A stretch of 64,000 bases of DNA, from contig NZ_CP094289.1 in assembly GCF_022759505.1 (NCBI RefSeq), positions 2,046,001 to 2,110,000 on the forward strand, in the 5' to 3' direction. Source of the stretch: Georgenia sp. TF02-10. GTDB taxonomy: Bacteria > Actinomycetota > Actinomycetes > Actinomycetales > Actinomycetaceae. A program made the position numbers and the translations under genes. The notes under the pieces are model-generated. The model did not search any database. It was not told where the DNA came from and saw only the letters and a program-made list of their open reading frames with translations. Positions 23,607 to 34,950 of this stretch are shown here, one piece after another (the first letter of the stretch is position 1; every line of letters begins with the position of its first letter).

Positions 23607-23766
23607 GCCGGCACGCTACCGCCCGGACCGTGGCCGACGGCGGCCGGTCTCAGCGGCCGCCGAGCTGGTTCCCGGCAGGCGGAGCACCTTCTCGGTAGCG
23701 GCCGGGCCGATGCCCGTGAACGGCTGCGGGCATCGGCGGTCGGTGATGACCCTCCGCGCCGGCGGA

Positions 23767-25941
23767 TCACACCCTCACGGCCGAGAGGTCCAGCAGCATG
23801 GCCTCCTGCGGCAGCAGCTGCGGCGCGGCGAGGCCGAGCTCGGCCAGCACCCGCCCGGGCACGAGCAGGGGCTCGGCCATCCAGGGTGGCGGGACGCGGT
23901 CCATCGTCGGCACCTCGCCGAGGTCCCGGCGCACGCGCACCTCGTAGAGCGCGTCCTCCCGGAGGCCAGTCAGCCGGATGCGCTCCCCGCCGGCGGCCAC
24001 GGCGGTGTCGAGGCGGGCGTAGAGGAAGACCGCACGCCGCTGGTCGGCGCCGACGACGCCGGTGAGCACGGCGTCCTCGTCCGCGTGGTCCGGGCGGACG
24101 AGGCGGCCGGTGTGCAGCAGCGGGCGCAGCTCTCGGTACAGCCCGGCCCAGGCGCGCAGGACGCCGAGCTCCTCGTTCGTGCACCCGGTGATGTCCCACT
24201 CGATGCCCGCATGGCCGAGCAGCGCGGTGAGCGCCCGGAACTGCAGCGAGGTGCGCCGGCCGGTGGTGTGCGCCTGGGGCGGCCCGACGTGGGCCCCCTG
24301 CAGCTCGAGCGGGATGAGCTGGCTGGTCCAGCGCTGGATGCGCTGGCGTTCCAGCGGGTCGTTGTTGTCGGAGGTCCACACCCGGTCGGTGTGCTCGAGG
24401 ATCCCGAGGTCGATGCGGGCGCCGCCGGAGGCGCAGGACTCGATCTCGAGCCCTGGGAAGGTCGCGCGGAGCCGGTCCAGCAGCGCGTAGAGGGCGAGGG
24501 TCTGCCGGTGCACCCCGCCTCGCCCTTCGTGGACGGGCTCGTGGACGTCACGGTTGTGGTCCCACTTGAGGTAGGCGATGCCGTAATCGCGCACGAGCGT
24601 GGCGATCGCCTCGAAGAGGTAGCTCGACACCTCCGGGCGGGCCAGGTTCAGGACGACCTGGTGGCGCGCGGTCCGCGGCCAGCGGCCGGGAGCCGCGAGC
24701 GCCCAGTCGGGGTGGCGGCGGAGCAGCTCGGAGTCCGGGTTGGCCATCTCCGGCTCCACCCACAGCCCGAGCTCCATGCCGAGGTCGCGGACGCGGTCCG
24801 CCAGCCGGCCGAGCCCCCGGGGCCACACCGCCCCGTCCACCCACCAGTCCCCCAGGCCGCTGCGCTCGGTGCGTCGGCCGTGGAACCATCCGTCGTCGAG
24901 CACGAACCGCTCGACGCCGATCGCCGCCGCCCGGTCGGCGAGGTCGAGCAGCTTCGCCTCGTCGTGGTTCAGGTAGACGGCCTCCCAGGTGTTGAGCACG
25001 AGCGGGCGCGGCGCGGTCGGGTGCGTGGGCCGGCTGCGGAGGTGGTCGTGGAAGCGGGCGGCGGCACCGTCGAGACCGGCGTCGGAGTAGGCGAAGTACA
25101 CCCAGGGCGAGGTGTACGTCTCGTCCGCGCCCAGCAGCACCTCGCCGGCCTCGAGGAGCTCGCCACCGCCGAGGACGGCCGCCGAGCCGCCGGCGCCCTC
25201 GGGCAGCCGCTCGACGGCGTGGACGTGGTTGCCGCTGGTGGCCACGTGCACACCCCAGAGCCGCCCGGCGCCGTCGGTGAAGGAGGGCGTGCCGGCGTAG
25301 AGCACGAGCGCGGCGTCGTGGCCGGTGCGGCCCCGGCGGGACTCGCGCACCCTGGCCCCGAACTGCAGCGCCGCGCGCTGCGGGACGCGCTCCTTGGCCC
25401 AGCGGCCGGTGAGGTCCAGCACCTCGCCGGCCAGGTCCGGCAGCGGGAGCAGCACCTCCAGCCGCTCCACCGCCAGGCCGGTACCACCGGTGTTGCCGAG
25501 GGTGTGGCGCGCTCTGAGCAGCCCGCCGGGCCGCAGCTCCAGCTCGGTGGTGAGCGCGATGCCCAGCTCGGTGTCGTCGGCGTCCACGGTGACGTGGTGC
25601 GCGCCGACGTCGATCGAGCGGGTCACCCAGCGGGGGTAGAGCACGGTCCCGCCGCGGTGGGCGGCCAACCCGGGCCGGCCGAGCCAGCCGTCCGCCTGCC
25701 CGGGCAGCAGCGAGAGCGGCCAGGGCGTGTCGAGCGCGTTGCGCGGTACCGCCGGCAGGGTGACCGCCGCCGCGGCAGCCAGCGCCTGCTCGGACAGCCG
25801 GCCCAGGTCGGCGCCCCAGTGCAGAACGCGGGGCAGGCTCTCGCCGGCGGTCTCCAGCAGGACCGACACTCCGTCACGGCGCAGCAGGTCCCGGTGGGGG
25901 CCGACGAGGCGGTGCGGGCCGAGCACCTCAGGCGCTGACAT
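23767..25941 (-). CDS. GH36 alpha-galactosidase
   Basis: A 724-residue glycoside hydrolase family 36 enzyme, which removes terminal alpha-galactose from oligosaccharides. The N-terminal third is the beta-sandwich domain; the barrel contains the nucleophile Asp461 in AYLKWDHNRD and the acid/base Asp525 in VWTSDNNDP, with the supporting FVLDDGWF, WVEPEMANPDS and ESCASGGARID motifs. No signal peptide, so it works on imported sugar. The ATG at 25941 overlaps the end of the Gfo/Idh gene by 14 bases. It is the last gene of the sugar operon. A change of specificity within GH36 cannot be ruled out. Confidence 0.92.
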   Translation of the reverse strand: MSAPEVLGPHRLVGPHRDLLRRDGVSVLLETAGESLPRVLHWGADLGRLSEQALAAAAAVTLPAVPRNALDTPWPLSLLPGQADGWLGRPGLAAHRGGTVLYPRWVTRSIDVGAHHVTVDADDTELGIALTTELELRPGGLLRARHTLGNTGGTGLAVERLEVLLPLPDLAGEVLDLTGRWAKERVPQRAALQFGARVRESRRGRTGHDAALVLYAGTPSFTDGAGRLWGVHVATSGNHVHAVERLPEGAGGSAAVLGGGELLEAGEVLLGADETYTSPWVYFAYSDAGLDGAAARFHDHLRSRPTHPTAPRPLVLNTWEAVYLNHDEAKLLDLADRAAAIGVERFVLDDGWFHGRRTERSGLGDWWVDGAVWPRGLGRLADRVRDLGMELGLWVEPEMANPDSELLRRHPDWALAAPGRWPRTARHQVVLNLARPEVSSYLFEAIATLVRDYGIAYLKWDHNRDVHEPVHEGRGGVHRQTLALYALLDRLRATFPGLEIESCASGGARIDLGILEHTDRVWTSDNNDPLERQRIQRWTSQLIPLELQGAHVGPPQAHTTGRRTSLQFRALTALLGHAGIEWDITGCTNEELGVLRAWAGLYRELRPLLHTGRLVRPDHADEDAVLTGVVGADQRRAVFLYARLDTAVAAGGERIRLTGLREDALYEVRVRRDLGEVPTMDRVPPPWMAEPLLVPGRVLAELGLAAPQLLPQEAMLLDLSAVRV

Positions 25942-27286
25942 CGAGCGGCCGGACGTCGGCGAGCCGGACCACCTCGCCGTGGCGGCGTGCACGCTCGGCG
26001 GCGAAGGCCATCCAGTGGCTGTCGAGGGATGCGGCGAGAGTGGTGGTGACGTGGGCGTCGAAGTCACCGGACTCGACGGCGGTGACGAACCGTTCGGTCA
26101 GCGCGTCGTCGCCGCCGGCGTGCCCACGGTGGTCGGCCTCGTCCCAGCGCGGCGGCGCGGCCACCCACTCCAGGACGTCGTGGTCCATCGGGCCGGTGGT
26201 GGAGGGCATGAGCTCCGTGCCGAGGTCGGGCAGCTCGTGCTGGCCGGGGGCGAAGAGCTGGAGGCGGAGCTGGCCGGTGTCCATCCGTCCCGCGAGCTCG
26301 CCGCGCGTGCCGGTGACCTGGAACGTGCGGGTGTTCTGCCCGGTGAACGCGGAGACGCTCAGCGAGGCGGTGAGCCCGCCGGGAAAGCCGAAGATCGTCT
26401 GCTGGTGGTCGGCCACGTCGTTGTCGCAGCGGTAGACGCACCGCCCGTAGGGCCCCTCCGCCAGGGCGCGGAGGCGACCCTCCCGGCTGACGTCGTCACC
26501 GAGGAGGGCGACGGGCCAGCCGTCCACGTTCGCCAGGCGCTCGACGTAGTAGCGCGGTGCGTAGAACGGGCAGGAGTCCGCCACCGGGCAGCCGTGCACG
26601 CAGTGGCTCGGCGCGCCGGCGGGGGCGTTCTCCTTGCGGAAGTGCATGAGGCTGCCGACGGAGGAAACGGTCTCGGGCGCCGCGCCGGCGAGCCACCGCA
26701 GCAGGTCCATGTCGTGGGAGGTCTTCGCCAGCGCCATGGGGCTGGAGGTGGCGACGTTGCGCCAGTTCCCGCGGACGTAGGAGTGCGCGAAGTGCCAGAA
26801 GCCGATGTTCTCCTCGTGCCGGATGGTGACGAGCGCCCCGAGCGTCCCGGAGGCGACGACGGCGTGGACGGAGCGCCAGAACGGGGTCTCGCGCAGCACG
26901 TGGCACACCGCCACACGCGGCTGCATGGGCAGGAGCCGCTGCTCGAGCTCGCGCAGGGTGGCCTCGTCCCTGGCGAGCGGCTTCTCCAGCAGAACCGCCA
27001 GGCCGCGCTCGGCGGCGGCGGCGGCCGGCTCGAGGTGGTCGGTGTCCGGGGTGGCGACGACGACGGCGTCCAGGTCCAGCCGGTTGACCTCCGCCATGAG
27101 GGCGCGCCAGGTGGGGAAGCGGTTCTCGGCCGGGACGTCCGCCCGGTCGGCGAACCGGTCCCGCCGCCCGTGGAGCGGCTCGGCGACCGCGACGACCTGG
27201 GCCCGGTCGGGGTGGCGGAGTATCCACCCCCCGTACGCCTCGGCCCCGCGGCCACCCGTGCCGAAGATCGCGATCCTTACCGGCAT
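25928..27286 (-). CDS. Gfo/Idh/MocA family oxidoreductase with Cys-rich insert
   Basis: A 452-residue NAD(P)-dependent sugar oxidoreductase. The N-terminal Rossmann fold shows RIAIFGTGGRGAEAYG and the family LLEKPLA motif near residue 105. The C-terminal domain carries HCVHGCPVADSCPFYAPRYY, a C-x3-C-x5-C cluster found in a subgroup of the family. Such proteins oxidise or epimerise sugars, and some relatives act as NAD-dependent glycosidases; which applies here is open. It lies between the FadR-type regulator (6-nt gap) and the GH36 gene (14-nt overlap), so it probably acts on the same imported sugar. Confidence 0.85.
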   Translation of the reverse strand: MPVRIAIFGTGGRGAEAYGGWILRHPDRAQVVAVAEPLHGRRDRFADRADVPAENRFPTWRALMAEVNRLDLDAVVVATPDTDHLEPAAAAAERGLAVLLEKPLARDEATLRELEQRLLPMQPRVAVCHVLRETPFWRSVHAVVASGTLGALVTIRHEENIGFWHFAHSYVRGNWRNVATSSPMALAKTSHDMDLLRWLAGAAPETVSSVGSLMHFRKENAPAGAPSHCVHGCPVADSCPFYAPRYYVERLANVDGWPVALLGDDVSREGRLRALAEGPYGRCVYRCDNDVADHQQTIFGFPGGLTASLSVSAFTGQNTRTFQVTGTRGELAGRMDTGQLRLQLFAPGQHELPDLGTELMPSTTGPMDHDVLEWVAAPPRWDEADHRGHAGGDDALTERFVTAVESGDFDAHVTTTLAASLDSHWMAFAAERARRHGEVVRLADVRPLDVSA

Positions 27287-27292
27287 CAGCAG

Positions 27293-28107
27293 CTACTTCC
27301 TCTCGGTCTCGGTCATGAGGGCGTCGAGCTCGTTGAACGCACGGCGGGCGACGTCCTCGAGGGTCCAGAACCCGCCCGAGATGCGGGCGAGGTTCTCGGC
27401 GGCCACGTCATCGACGGGACGGTCGAAGTCCGACCGGAAGAACACCTTCGTGGAGTCCAGGTGCGCCGCCATCAGCTGCCGGACCTCCTCGGCGTCGCCG
27501 TCCCGGATCGCGTCGACGATCTGGGTGTGCAGCGCCCCACCCGCCTCAGCCTTCCGCTCGCCCCGCAGCATCATCAGCAGCACGTAGGAGGCGATCGCCC
27601 GGTGCATCGCGGTGAGAACCGGGTTGTCGGCGGCGACGCAGAGCAGGGAGTGGAACTCGAGGTCGGCGATGGCCTGGGCCAGGCGGTCCTCCCCGCGGTC
27701 GACGGCGACGGCCAGCTCGGCGAGCCGGTCCAGGACCTGCCCGCCTCGTCGCTCGGCCGCGCGCGCGGCGACCTCGGTCTCCAGCAGGACGCGGGCCTGG
27801 AAGACGTCGCGGACGGTGGCGCCGTGCGAACTCATCATCTGCTCCAGCGCGCTGGACAGTGCAGAGCCGTCCGGTCGGGTGACGAAGGCACCGCGGGCCG
27901 GGCTGATCTCGAGGAGGCCCTGGGCGGCCAGGCGCTGGAGGACCTCACGGACGACCGGGCGGGAGACGGCGAACTCCGTGGCCAGGCTTCGCTCCCCCGG
28001 CAGGCGGTAGCCCACCGGCCACTCCTGGCTGGCGATCCGGCGCTCCAGCTCGTGCTTGAGCCGGGTCCCGGCGTCGCTGCGCGCCGCCGGGGATGTCCAT
28101 GCCGTGC

Positions 28108-28111
<4 letters not shown>
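27293..28111 (-). CDS. FadR/GntR-family regulator of the sugar operon
   Basis: A 272-residue GntR-superfamily repressor. The N-terminal winged helix reads PVGYRLPGERSLATEFAVSRPVVREVLQRLAAQGLLE; the C-terminal FCD domain has the metal/ligand histidines in ADLEFHSLLC, GGALHTQIV and LMAAHLDS. FadR-type proteins bind TGGTnnnACCA-like dyads and release DNA on binding a carboxylate or sugar acid. A one-mismatch version of that site lies in front of the operon (34496-34506). The start overlaps the GH13 stop (ATGA), so the regulator is made with the enzymes it probably controls. Confidence 0.88.
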
Positions 28112-29765
<1,654 letters not shown>

Positions 29766-29769
<4 letters not shown>

Positions 29770-30692
29770 CCCTTCTCCGCCCCCGCGGTCAGGCCCGAGA
29801 GCAGCGACCGCTGGGCCAGCACGAACACGACGACGATCGGGATCGTCATCGCCATGGAACCGGCCATGAGGACCGTGGCGGGCACCGCGAAGTCGGAGAG
29901 CTGGGCGATGCCGAGGGAGACGGTCCAGCTGTCGCGCCGGTCGACCAGGAACAGCAGGGCGTACAGGTACTCGTTCCAGGCGATCATGAACACGTAGAGG
30001 GCCGTGGAGACGAGGCCGGGCAGGGCGAGCGGCAGCACGATCTTCCGGACGATCTGCATGCGGGTGCAGCCGTCGAGCATGGCCGCCTCCTCGATGCCCT
30101 CGGGCACCGCGAGGAAGTAGTTCCTGAGCATGTAGATCGCCACCGGCACCGTCTGGGCGAGGTAGATGATCATCAGGCCCACGAGCTCGCCGCGCAGCCC
30201 CACCCGGGAGAACAGCACGAACAGCGGCACCGCCAGCACGATTCCGGGGAAGAGGTAGACCATGAGGAACATCGCGTTGACGACGTTCCGGCCCTTGAAC
30301 CGCAGGCGCACGGCCGCGTAGGCGCCCAGCACGCTGAACGCGACCGAGCCGAGCACGGCGCCCAGCGAGACCCACAGCGAGTTGAGCATGAAGCGGCCGA
30401 GGCCGAAGCCGCCCTCCGCCTCGCTGCGCAGCGCGGTCGGGTAGGAGCTGAAGTCCATCTCGGCGAAGGACGGGAAGATGTTGAGCGGGTTGCCGAAGAT
30501 GTCCGGCTGGCTGCGTACGGACATGGTCAGGCCGTAGACGAGGGGGCCGGCCGAGGCGAGGATGGTGACGGCGATCGTCACCCATTTCAGGACGGACCAG
30601 GTGATCCGCTCGGCCTTGAGCCGGGTGGATCCACGTGGCGGCGAGCCGGCGGTTGCCGGCGCGGTGGTGCGTTCGGCGACGTCGGTGCTCAC
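29766..30692 (-). CDS. Sugar ABC transporter permease (MalG-type)
   Basis: A 308-residue inner-membrane permease of the carbohydrate uptake CUT1 class with about six helices. The EAA loop, which docks the ATPase, is EGIEEAAMLDGCTRMQIVRKIVLPLALPG. A Thr/Ala-rich cytoplasmic N-terminus of about 25 residues precedes the first helix. GTG start overlaps the stop of the other permease (GTGA). No ATP-binding subunit is encoded in the operon, so a shared MsiK-like ATPase elsewhere is expected, as usual for CUT1 importers in actinobacteria. Confidence 0.94.
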
Positions 30693-31660
30693 GGGGCGAG
30701 CTCCTTCCGTGACATCCGTAGGTAGACGAGGGTGAGCACGCCGAGGAACGCCATCATCACGAGGCCGAGGGCGGACGCGGTGCCGATGTCGCCCTGCTGG
30801 TTGAGCTCGTTGTAGACCTCCACCGCGAGCACCTCGGTGCCGCCGGCACCACCGGTGAGCAGGTAGATCTCGTTGAAGCTCTGGAACGACCAGATGAACC
30901 GCAGGACGGTGAGGATCGCCAGCACGCCGTAGAGCTGGGGCAGGATCACGTGCCGGAAGTTCTGGCTCGGGGTCACGCCGTCGATGAGGGCGGCCTCCTC
31001 GAGCTCCTTCGGTACGGCCTGCATCCGGGCCGTGACGAAGAGGTAGGCGAGCGGGGCCGTCTTCCAGACGTCGAAGAGGACCACCACCGAGAGCGCCACC
31101 GGCACCGGCAGCCCCCACACCTCCATCGACTCGGTGGTGAGGAAAGAGATCGGGCGCGCCCAGTCGAGGTACTGCTGCCCGACGGCGTTGGCGACGCCGT
31201 ACTGCGGGTTGAGCATCTGCTCCCAGATCATCGCCGCGGCGACGACCGGCAGCACGTAGGGCACGAGCACCAGCGCCCGTACCAGGCCACGTCCGGGGAA
31301 CTGCCTGCGCAGCGACATCGCCACCGCCGTGCCGACAGTGATGCTCCCGACCGTCGTCGCGGTGGCGAAGACGATCGTGGTGACGAGCGAGTCGCGGTAG
31401 CGCTCGTTCGCCAGGACCTGCCGGAAGTTGTCCAGCGTCCAGGTGGTCTCCCCCGTGCCCAGCGGTCCGATGTCGATGAGCCGGAACTCCTGGAAGGCGT
31501 AGACGACGCTGATCAGGAAGGGCAGGATCACCACCCCGATGACCACCAGCACGGTCGGGGAGACCATCGCCTTGCCGGTGCGGTCCTCGGCGCGCGCGAG
31601 GGAGGACCCCCTGGCCCGGGAGCGACCCCGGGCCAGGGCGCCGTGGGGGGCGGTCGTCAC
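30689..31660 (-). CDS. Sugar ABC transporter permease (MalF-type)
   Basis: A 323-residue CUT1 permease with six predicted helices and the EAA loop KELEEAALIDGVTPSQNFRHVILPQLYG. The Arg-rich N-terminus (ALARGRSRARGSSLARAEDR) is cytoplasmic. It pairs with the MalG-type permease encoded next and receives sugar from the lipoprotein encoded just before. Both its ends overlap neighbours by four bases (GTGA), showing strong coupling. Confidence 0.94.
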   Translation of the reverse strand: MTTAPHGALARGRSRARGSSLARAEDRTGKAMVSPTVLVVIGVVILPFLISVVYAFQEFRLIDIGPLGTGETTWTLDNFRQVLANERYRDSLVTTIVFATATTVGSITVGTAVAMSLRRQFPGRGLVRALVLVPYVLPVVAAAMIWEQMLNPQYGVANAVGQQYLDWARPISFLTTESMEVWGLPVPVALSVVVLFDVWKTAPLAYLFVTARMQAVPKELEEAALIDGVTPSQNFRHVILPQLYGVLAILTVLRFIWSFQSFNEIYLLTGGAGGTEVLAVEVYNELNQQGDIGTASALGLVMMAFLGVLTLVYLRMSRKELAP

Positions 31661-33084
31661 TGGTTCTCCGCCTGCAGACTGGTGACCGCCTCGTCCACGT
31701 GCTCGGCGTAGGCCTGCGGGTCGCCGTCGGGCAGCAGCATGCCGAGGTCGGTCACCACGGTGTTCTGGGTGACCGCGGCGCCAGCCGTGGCCCAGTTCTC
31801 GGTGCCGAAGCCCCACCGGGAGAAGCTGTTCGCAGCGGCGACGATCTGCTCGACCACCTCGGGCGCGTAGACCTCGTCCATCGGCCGCTGGTTGTTCGGG
31901 TCCGCACCGAGCGGCAGCGTGGCCCACTCATCCGCGTAGCGGGTGGGCTCCTCGGGGGTGCCGGTACGCACCGGGGTGCGGCCCTCCGGCGTCATGGCGA
32001 GGGTGTCGACGTAGCCGTCGGAGAGCACGTACTCGACGTACTGCTGGGCAGCCTCGCTGGCGCTGCCGTTGAGGATGGCGTAGTTCATCGTGAGCCCGAA
32101 GCCGGTGGGCTCGTCGTTGAACTCCCCGGACAGGGCACCGACGACACCGGTGTTCTGGGCGAGGAAGTCGGGGTTCTCGCCGGTCTCCGGGGCGGTCACG
32201 GGGAAGTTGGCGTCGAGGTTGCCGATCTCGTCGAGAAGGTGCGGGGACCACATGGCCATGGCCGTCTGGCCCGCCAGGTAGGCAGCCCGCGTGCTCTCCA
32301 CGTCCTGGTCGCCCTGGACGGAGGCGCCGGCGAGCGCCTGGTACTTGGCGAAGGCGTCGACGCACGCCTCGGAGTCGAGCGTCACCTCGGTCCCCTCGAA
32401 CATCTGGCACCCGTTCGCCAGGCTGAGGTGCTCGGTGTTCTCCCGGGCCATGGCGTCGGCCGGCCTGGTGCCCAGCACGATGCCCGCCATGCCGAGGTCG
32501 GAATCGGCGACCGCCTGCGCGGCCTCCACCACGTCCTGGACCGTCTCCGGGGCGTCCAGGCCGAGCTGCTCGAAGACATCGGTGCGGTAGTAGAGGAGCT
32601 CGCCCCAGCCGTCGGAGGGTACGGCGCCCGGCCCGTCGGGCATGGTGACGAGGTCGAGGGCTTGCTCGCTGAAGGTCGACTCGTCGAGGTTCTCGATGAC
32701 GGCGCCGGCGGCCTCGTGGTCCACCAGCCCTTGGGAGGCCCAGCTGGCCACCTGGTCCGGGCCGACGACCGCGACGTCCGGCACCTCGCCGGAGGCGGCG
32801 CCTGCCACGATCGAGGTGTTCATGTCGGCGGGGTCCATCCCGACGACTTCGACCGCGATGCCGGTCTCGGCCTCGAAGTCGGTTGCGACCTGCTGCTGGA
32901 TCTCGAGGCGCTGGGGCGTGTTGTGCGGCGTCCAGACGGTGATGGACTGGGCGTCTCCGCCGCCGGTCTCCTCGGCGCCGGGGTTGCTCCCATCTCCGCC
33001 GGAGCACGCCGCCAGCCCGGTGGCCGTCACGGCTGCGGTGAGCGCGATCCATGCAGGTCTGCGCGACGGCCTCGTGGTACTCAT
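31657..33084 (-). CDS. Sugar ABC transporter substrate-binding lipoprotein
   Basis: A 475-residue extracytoplasmic solute-binding protein of the CUT1 type. The signal peptide (RRPAWIALTAAVTATGLAAC) ends in a lipobox with the lipidated Cys27, followed by a Gly/Asp/Ser-rich linker. The mature part shows the family features SITVWTPHNTPQRLE, a central QTAMAMWSPHLL and the C-terminal domain. It captures the oligosaccharide for the two permeases. The ATG overlaps the GH15-like gene stop. Confidence 0.93.
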   Translation of the reverse strand: MSTTRPSRRPAWIALTAAVTATGLAACSGGDGSNPGAEETGGGDAQSITVWTPHNTPQRLEIQQQVATDFEAETGIAVEVVGMDPADMNTSIVAGAASGEVPDVAVVGPDQVASWASQGLVDHEAAGAVIENLDESTFSEQALDLVTMPDGPGAVPSDGWGELLYYRTDVFEQLGLDAPETVQDVVEAAQAVADSDLGMAGIVLGTRPADAMARENTEHLSLANGCQMFEGTEVTLDSEACVDAFAKYQALAGASVQGDQDVESTRAAYLAGQTAMAMWSPHLLDEIGNLDANFPVTAPETGENPDFLAQNTGVVGALSGEFNDEPTGFGLTMNYAILNGSASEAAQQYVEYVLSDGYVDTLAMTPEGRTPVRTGTPEEPTRYADEWATLPLGADPNNQRPMDEVYAPEVVEQIVAAANSFSRWGFGTENWATAGAAVTQNTVVTDLGMLLPDGDPQAYAEHVDEAVTSLQAENQ

Positions 33085-34445
33085 GCGAGGCCTCCTTCCT
33101 TCTCGGGGGTCGGTTCGTGCGACGGCGGACGAGCCGCAGCCGCCTCCCGTCCGGTGGGGGCGGGGAGCTCGTGGTTGTCCAGCAGGGCCAGTGCGATGAG
33201 CACGGCGGCGGCGACCGTGGAGATAGGAGCGACGGCGGCGGGGCGGCCGTCCCGGGTCACCTTCTCGGGCAGGCTGCCGAGGCGGGTGCGGTGGGCGTCC
33301 AGCCAGTCGAGGAGCTCGGTGGCGAGCTCTCGCTCGTCGAGAGCGGCGGCGACGATCGCGTAGAGGGAGGTCTGGGGCGTCCATGCCGTCGTGGTGTCCG
33401 GCCAGCCTTCGCCTGGACGCAGCCCACCGGCGGCCACGCGCATGCCCTCGACCGAGGCCTGCCAGGCCGCCTTCGCCTCTGCAGCGGCCGTTCCAGGGGG
33501 CACGAACGGCGGCAGGAGGAACGCGACGGACGCGTCCCGCCGGCCGCCCGACGGGAAGCGCTGGAACCCGTTGGCGCCGTAGGCACTCATGACGGCCGCC
33601 TCGAGGGCCGCGGCGTGCTCCTGGCCCCGGCGGGCGGCGTCCGGATCGCCGAGCCGGTCAGCCAGCTCCACGCCGGCACGCAGCCCTACCAGCAGCGGTC
33701 CGGCCACGCCCAGCGGCGGTTCGGCCTCGTCCCGCTCCCAGAAGTCCTGCCCGGGGCGCGGGAGGCGGGTCTCCGGGTCGAGGACGTCTCCTGCCGCCTG
33801 CAGGGCGAGCAGCACCCGCGGGCGAACGGCTGCGAGCCGCCGCTCGGCGACGGCTGCCGGGCTCAGCCGGGATGCCACCCAGGTGGCCCAGAGGGTGTAG
33901 CCGATGCCGTCGTCCTGGCGACCGCGCTCGTCCGGTACCTCGCCGGAGCCGTCGGGGAGGTAGCGGGCCTCCCACTGGCCGTCCTCTTCCTGGACGGAGT
34001 AGATGAAGTCGAGCGCCGCCCAGGCGTCCTCGTGCAGACCGAGGAGGCTGAGCGCGACGACGACGAAGGCGTTGTCGCGCGGCCAGACGAAGGCCCAGTA
34101 CGGGCTGCCGGCGCCGAGCACCGCGCCGTTCTCGCGTCTGAGCGCGTAGAGGTCGAGGAGCGCCGTCCTGGCCATCTCTGCCCACCGGCCGGCGTGGAGG
34201 TCGGCCGCAGCGAGCCGCTCGCGAAAGGCGTCGATCTCGGCGGGCGAGGGTTGGTGAGCGCCGGGGATCTCCGCCGAGCGGGGGTCGAGGAACGCCGTGC
34301 CCTCGACGCGCCTGGCTGCTGAGCCAGCGGGGACGAGAACAGGGCCGCGCTTGCCGAGGAACGCGCCCTCGGAGTAGAGGCGGGTCTCCGGCTTGCCGGG
34401 CTCGCCTGCGTCGGGGTTGGCCATGTGGCTGCGCGAGGGTCTCAT
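33081..34445 (-). CDS. GH15-like (alpha/alpha-barrel) glycoside hydrolase-type protein
   Basis: A 454-residue helical-barrel protein, first in the sugar operon. GSPYWAFVWPRDNAFVVVALS resembles the glucoamylase-type Y-x-W-P-R-D substrate motif, FWERDEAEPPLGVAGPLL and TTAWTPQTSLYAIVAAAL fit inner-barrel helices. I could not place a clear catalytic Glu pair, so activity is uncertain. No signal peptide. The ATG at 34445 overlaps the stop of a 10-codon leader ORF (ATGA); the frame is open upstream to 34568, but that region holds the promoter and operator and has no matching ribosome binding site. Confidence 0.7.
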   Translation of the reverse strand: MRPSRSHMANPDAGEPGKPETRLYSEGAFLGKRGPVLVPAGSAARRVEGTAFLDPRSAEIPGAHQPSPAEIDAFRERLAAADLHAGRWAEMARTALLDLYALRRENGAVLGAGSPYWAFVWPRDNAFVVVALSLLGLHEDAWAALDFIYSVQEEDGQWEARYLPDGSGEVPDERGRQDDGIGYTLWATWVASRLSPAAVAERRLAAVRPRVLLALQAAGDVLDPETRLPRPGQDFWERDEAEPPLGVAGPLLVGLRAGVELADRLGDPDAARRGQEHAAALEAAVMSAYGANGFQRFPSGGRRDASVAFLLPPFVPPGTAAAEAKAAWQASVEGMRVAAGGLRPGEGWPDTTTAWTPQTSLYAIVAAALDERELATELLDWLDAHRTRLGSLPEKVTRDGRPAAVAPISTVAAAVLIALALLDNHELPAPTGREAAAARPPSHEPTPEKEGGLA

Positions 34446-34474
34446 CGGAGGGACGCCTTTCGTGACTGGCGCAT
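34442..34474 (-). CDS. 10-codon leader ORF coupled to the sugar operon
   Basis: ATG 34474 starts a small frame, MRQSRKASLR, that ends in TGA at 34442-34444. It has the best ribosome binding site in the region (GAAGGAG, six bases before the ATG), while the GH15-like start at 34445 lacks a strong one and shares ATGA with this stop. Translation of the first operon gene may depend on ribosomes finishing the leader peptide. Too short for similarity support, so the call rests on the ribosome binding site and overlap. Confidence 0.5.
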   Translation of the reverse strand: MRQSRKASLR

Positions 34475-34495
34475 TCGATGCTCCTTCACACCTAC

Positions 34496-34533
34496 TGGTC
34501 TGACCGGACTGACCGGTCTGCCAGGCACCATAC
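34496..34533 (-). promoter_or_regulatory. Sugar operon promoter with FadR-type operator
   Basis: TGGTCTGACCG (34496-34506) matches the FadR-family TGGTnnnACCA dyad with one mismatch, and a GACCGGTC palindrome follows at 34511-34518. Upstream on the minus strand TATGGT (34528-34533) is a possible -10, which would put the operators at the start of the transcript, suiting repression by the FadR-type protein encoded in the operon. No clear -35 was found. Confidence 0.5.
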
Positions 34534-34950
34534 GACATCCTCGGTGACTTTGGCCATAGGAAGCTCACCGGACAGCGCGACGAACCCCGGCCCGCCCAGG
34601 TGCTCGAACCCGGACCAAGCCAGGTGCATCGCGCTCGTCGCCCCCGCGCTCAGGAGCGCCCACGCTCGGTTCCTCGCCGACGTAACGCGCCTGCCCCTGC
34701 TGGTCGGACAGGCGAGAGGGACGCAGTCGACCTTGGTCGCCGCCCCGGCCCCTCGGCCCCGGAGCGGACAGCCTGGACTGTCATTGCACGAACCAGACCT
34801 CGACCCCTACGGGGTCGGCCGTCCCGACGACTCGCGCACCCTCGCGCGCGGCCGCCGGCGGCTACTCCGCCTGGTCGTGCCGCGGGACGATGCTGAACCA
34901 CGACGGCCAGCCGCCTGGCGGGTCACGACGTCTCGACCTCGATCCCGCCC

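Noticed and set aside
34475-34568. Longer N-terminus for the GH15-like protein, starting at 34568
   Set aside because: The extra residues cover the promoter and operator region and have no ribosome binding site; the ATG at 34445 overlaps the leader ORF stop.
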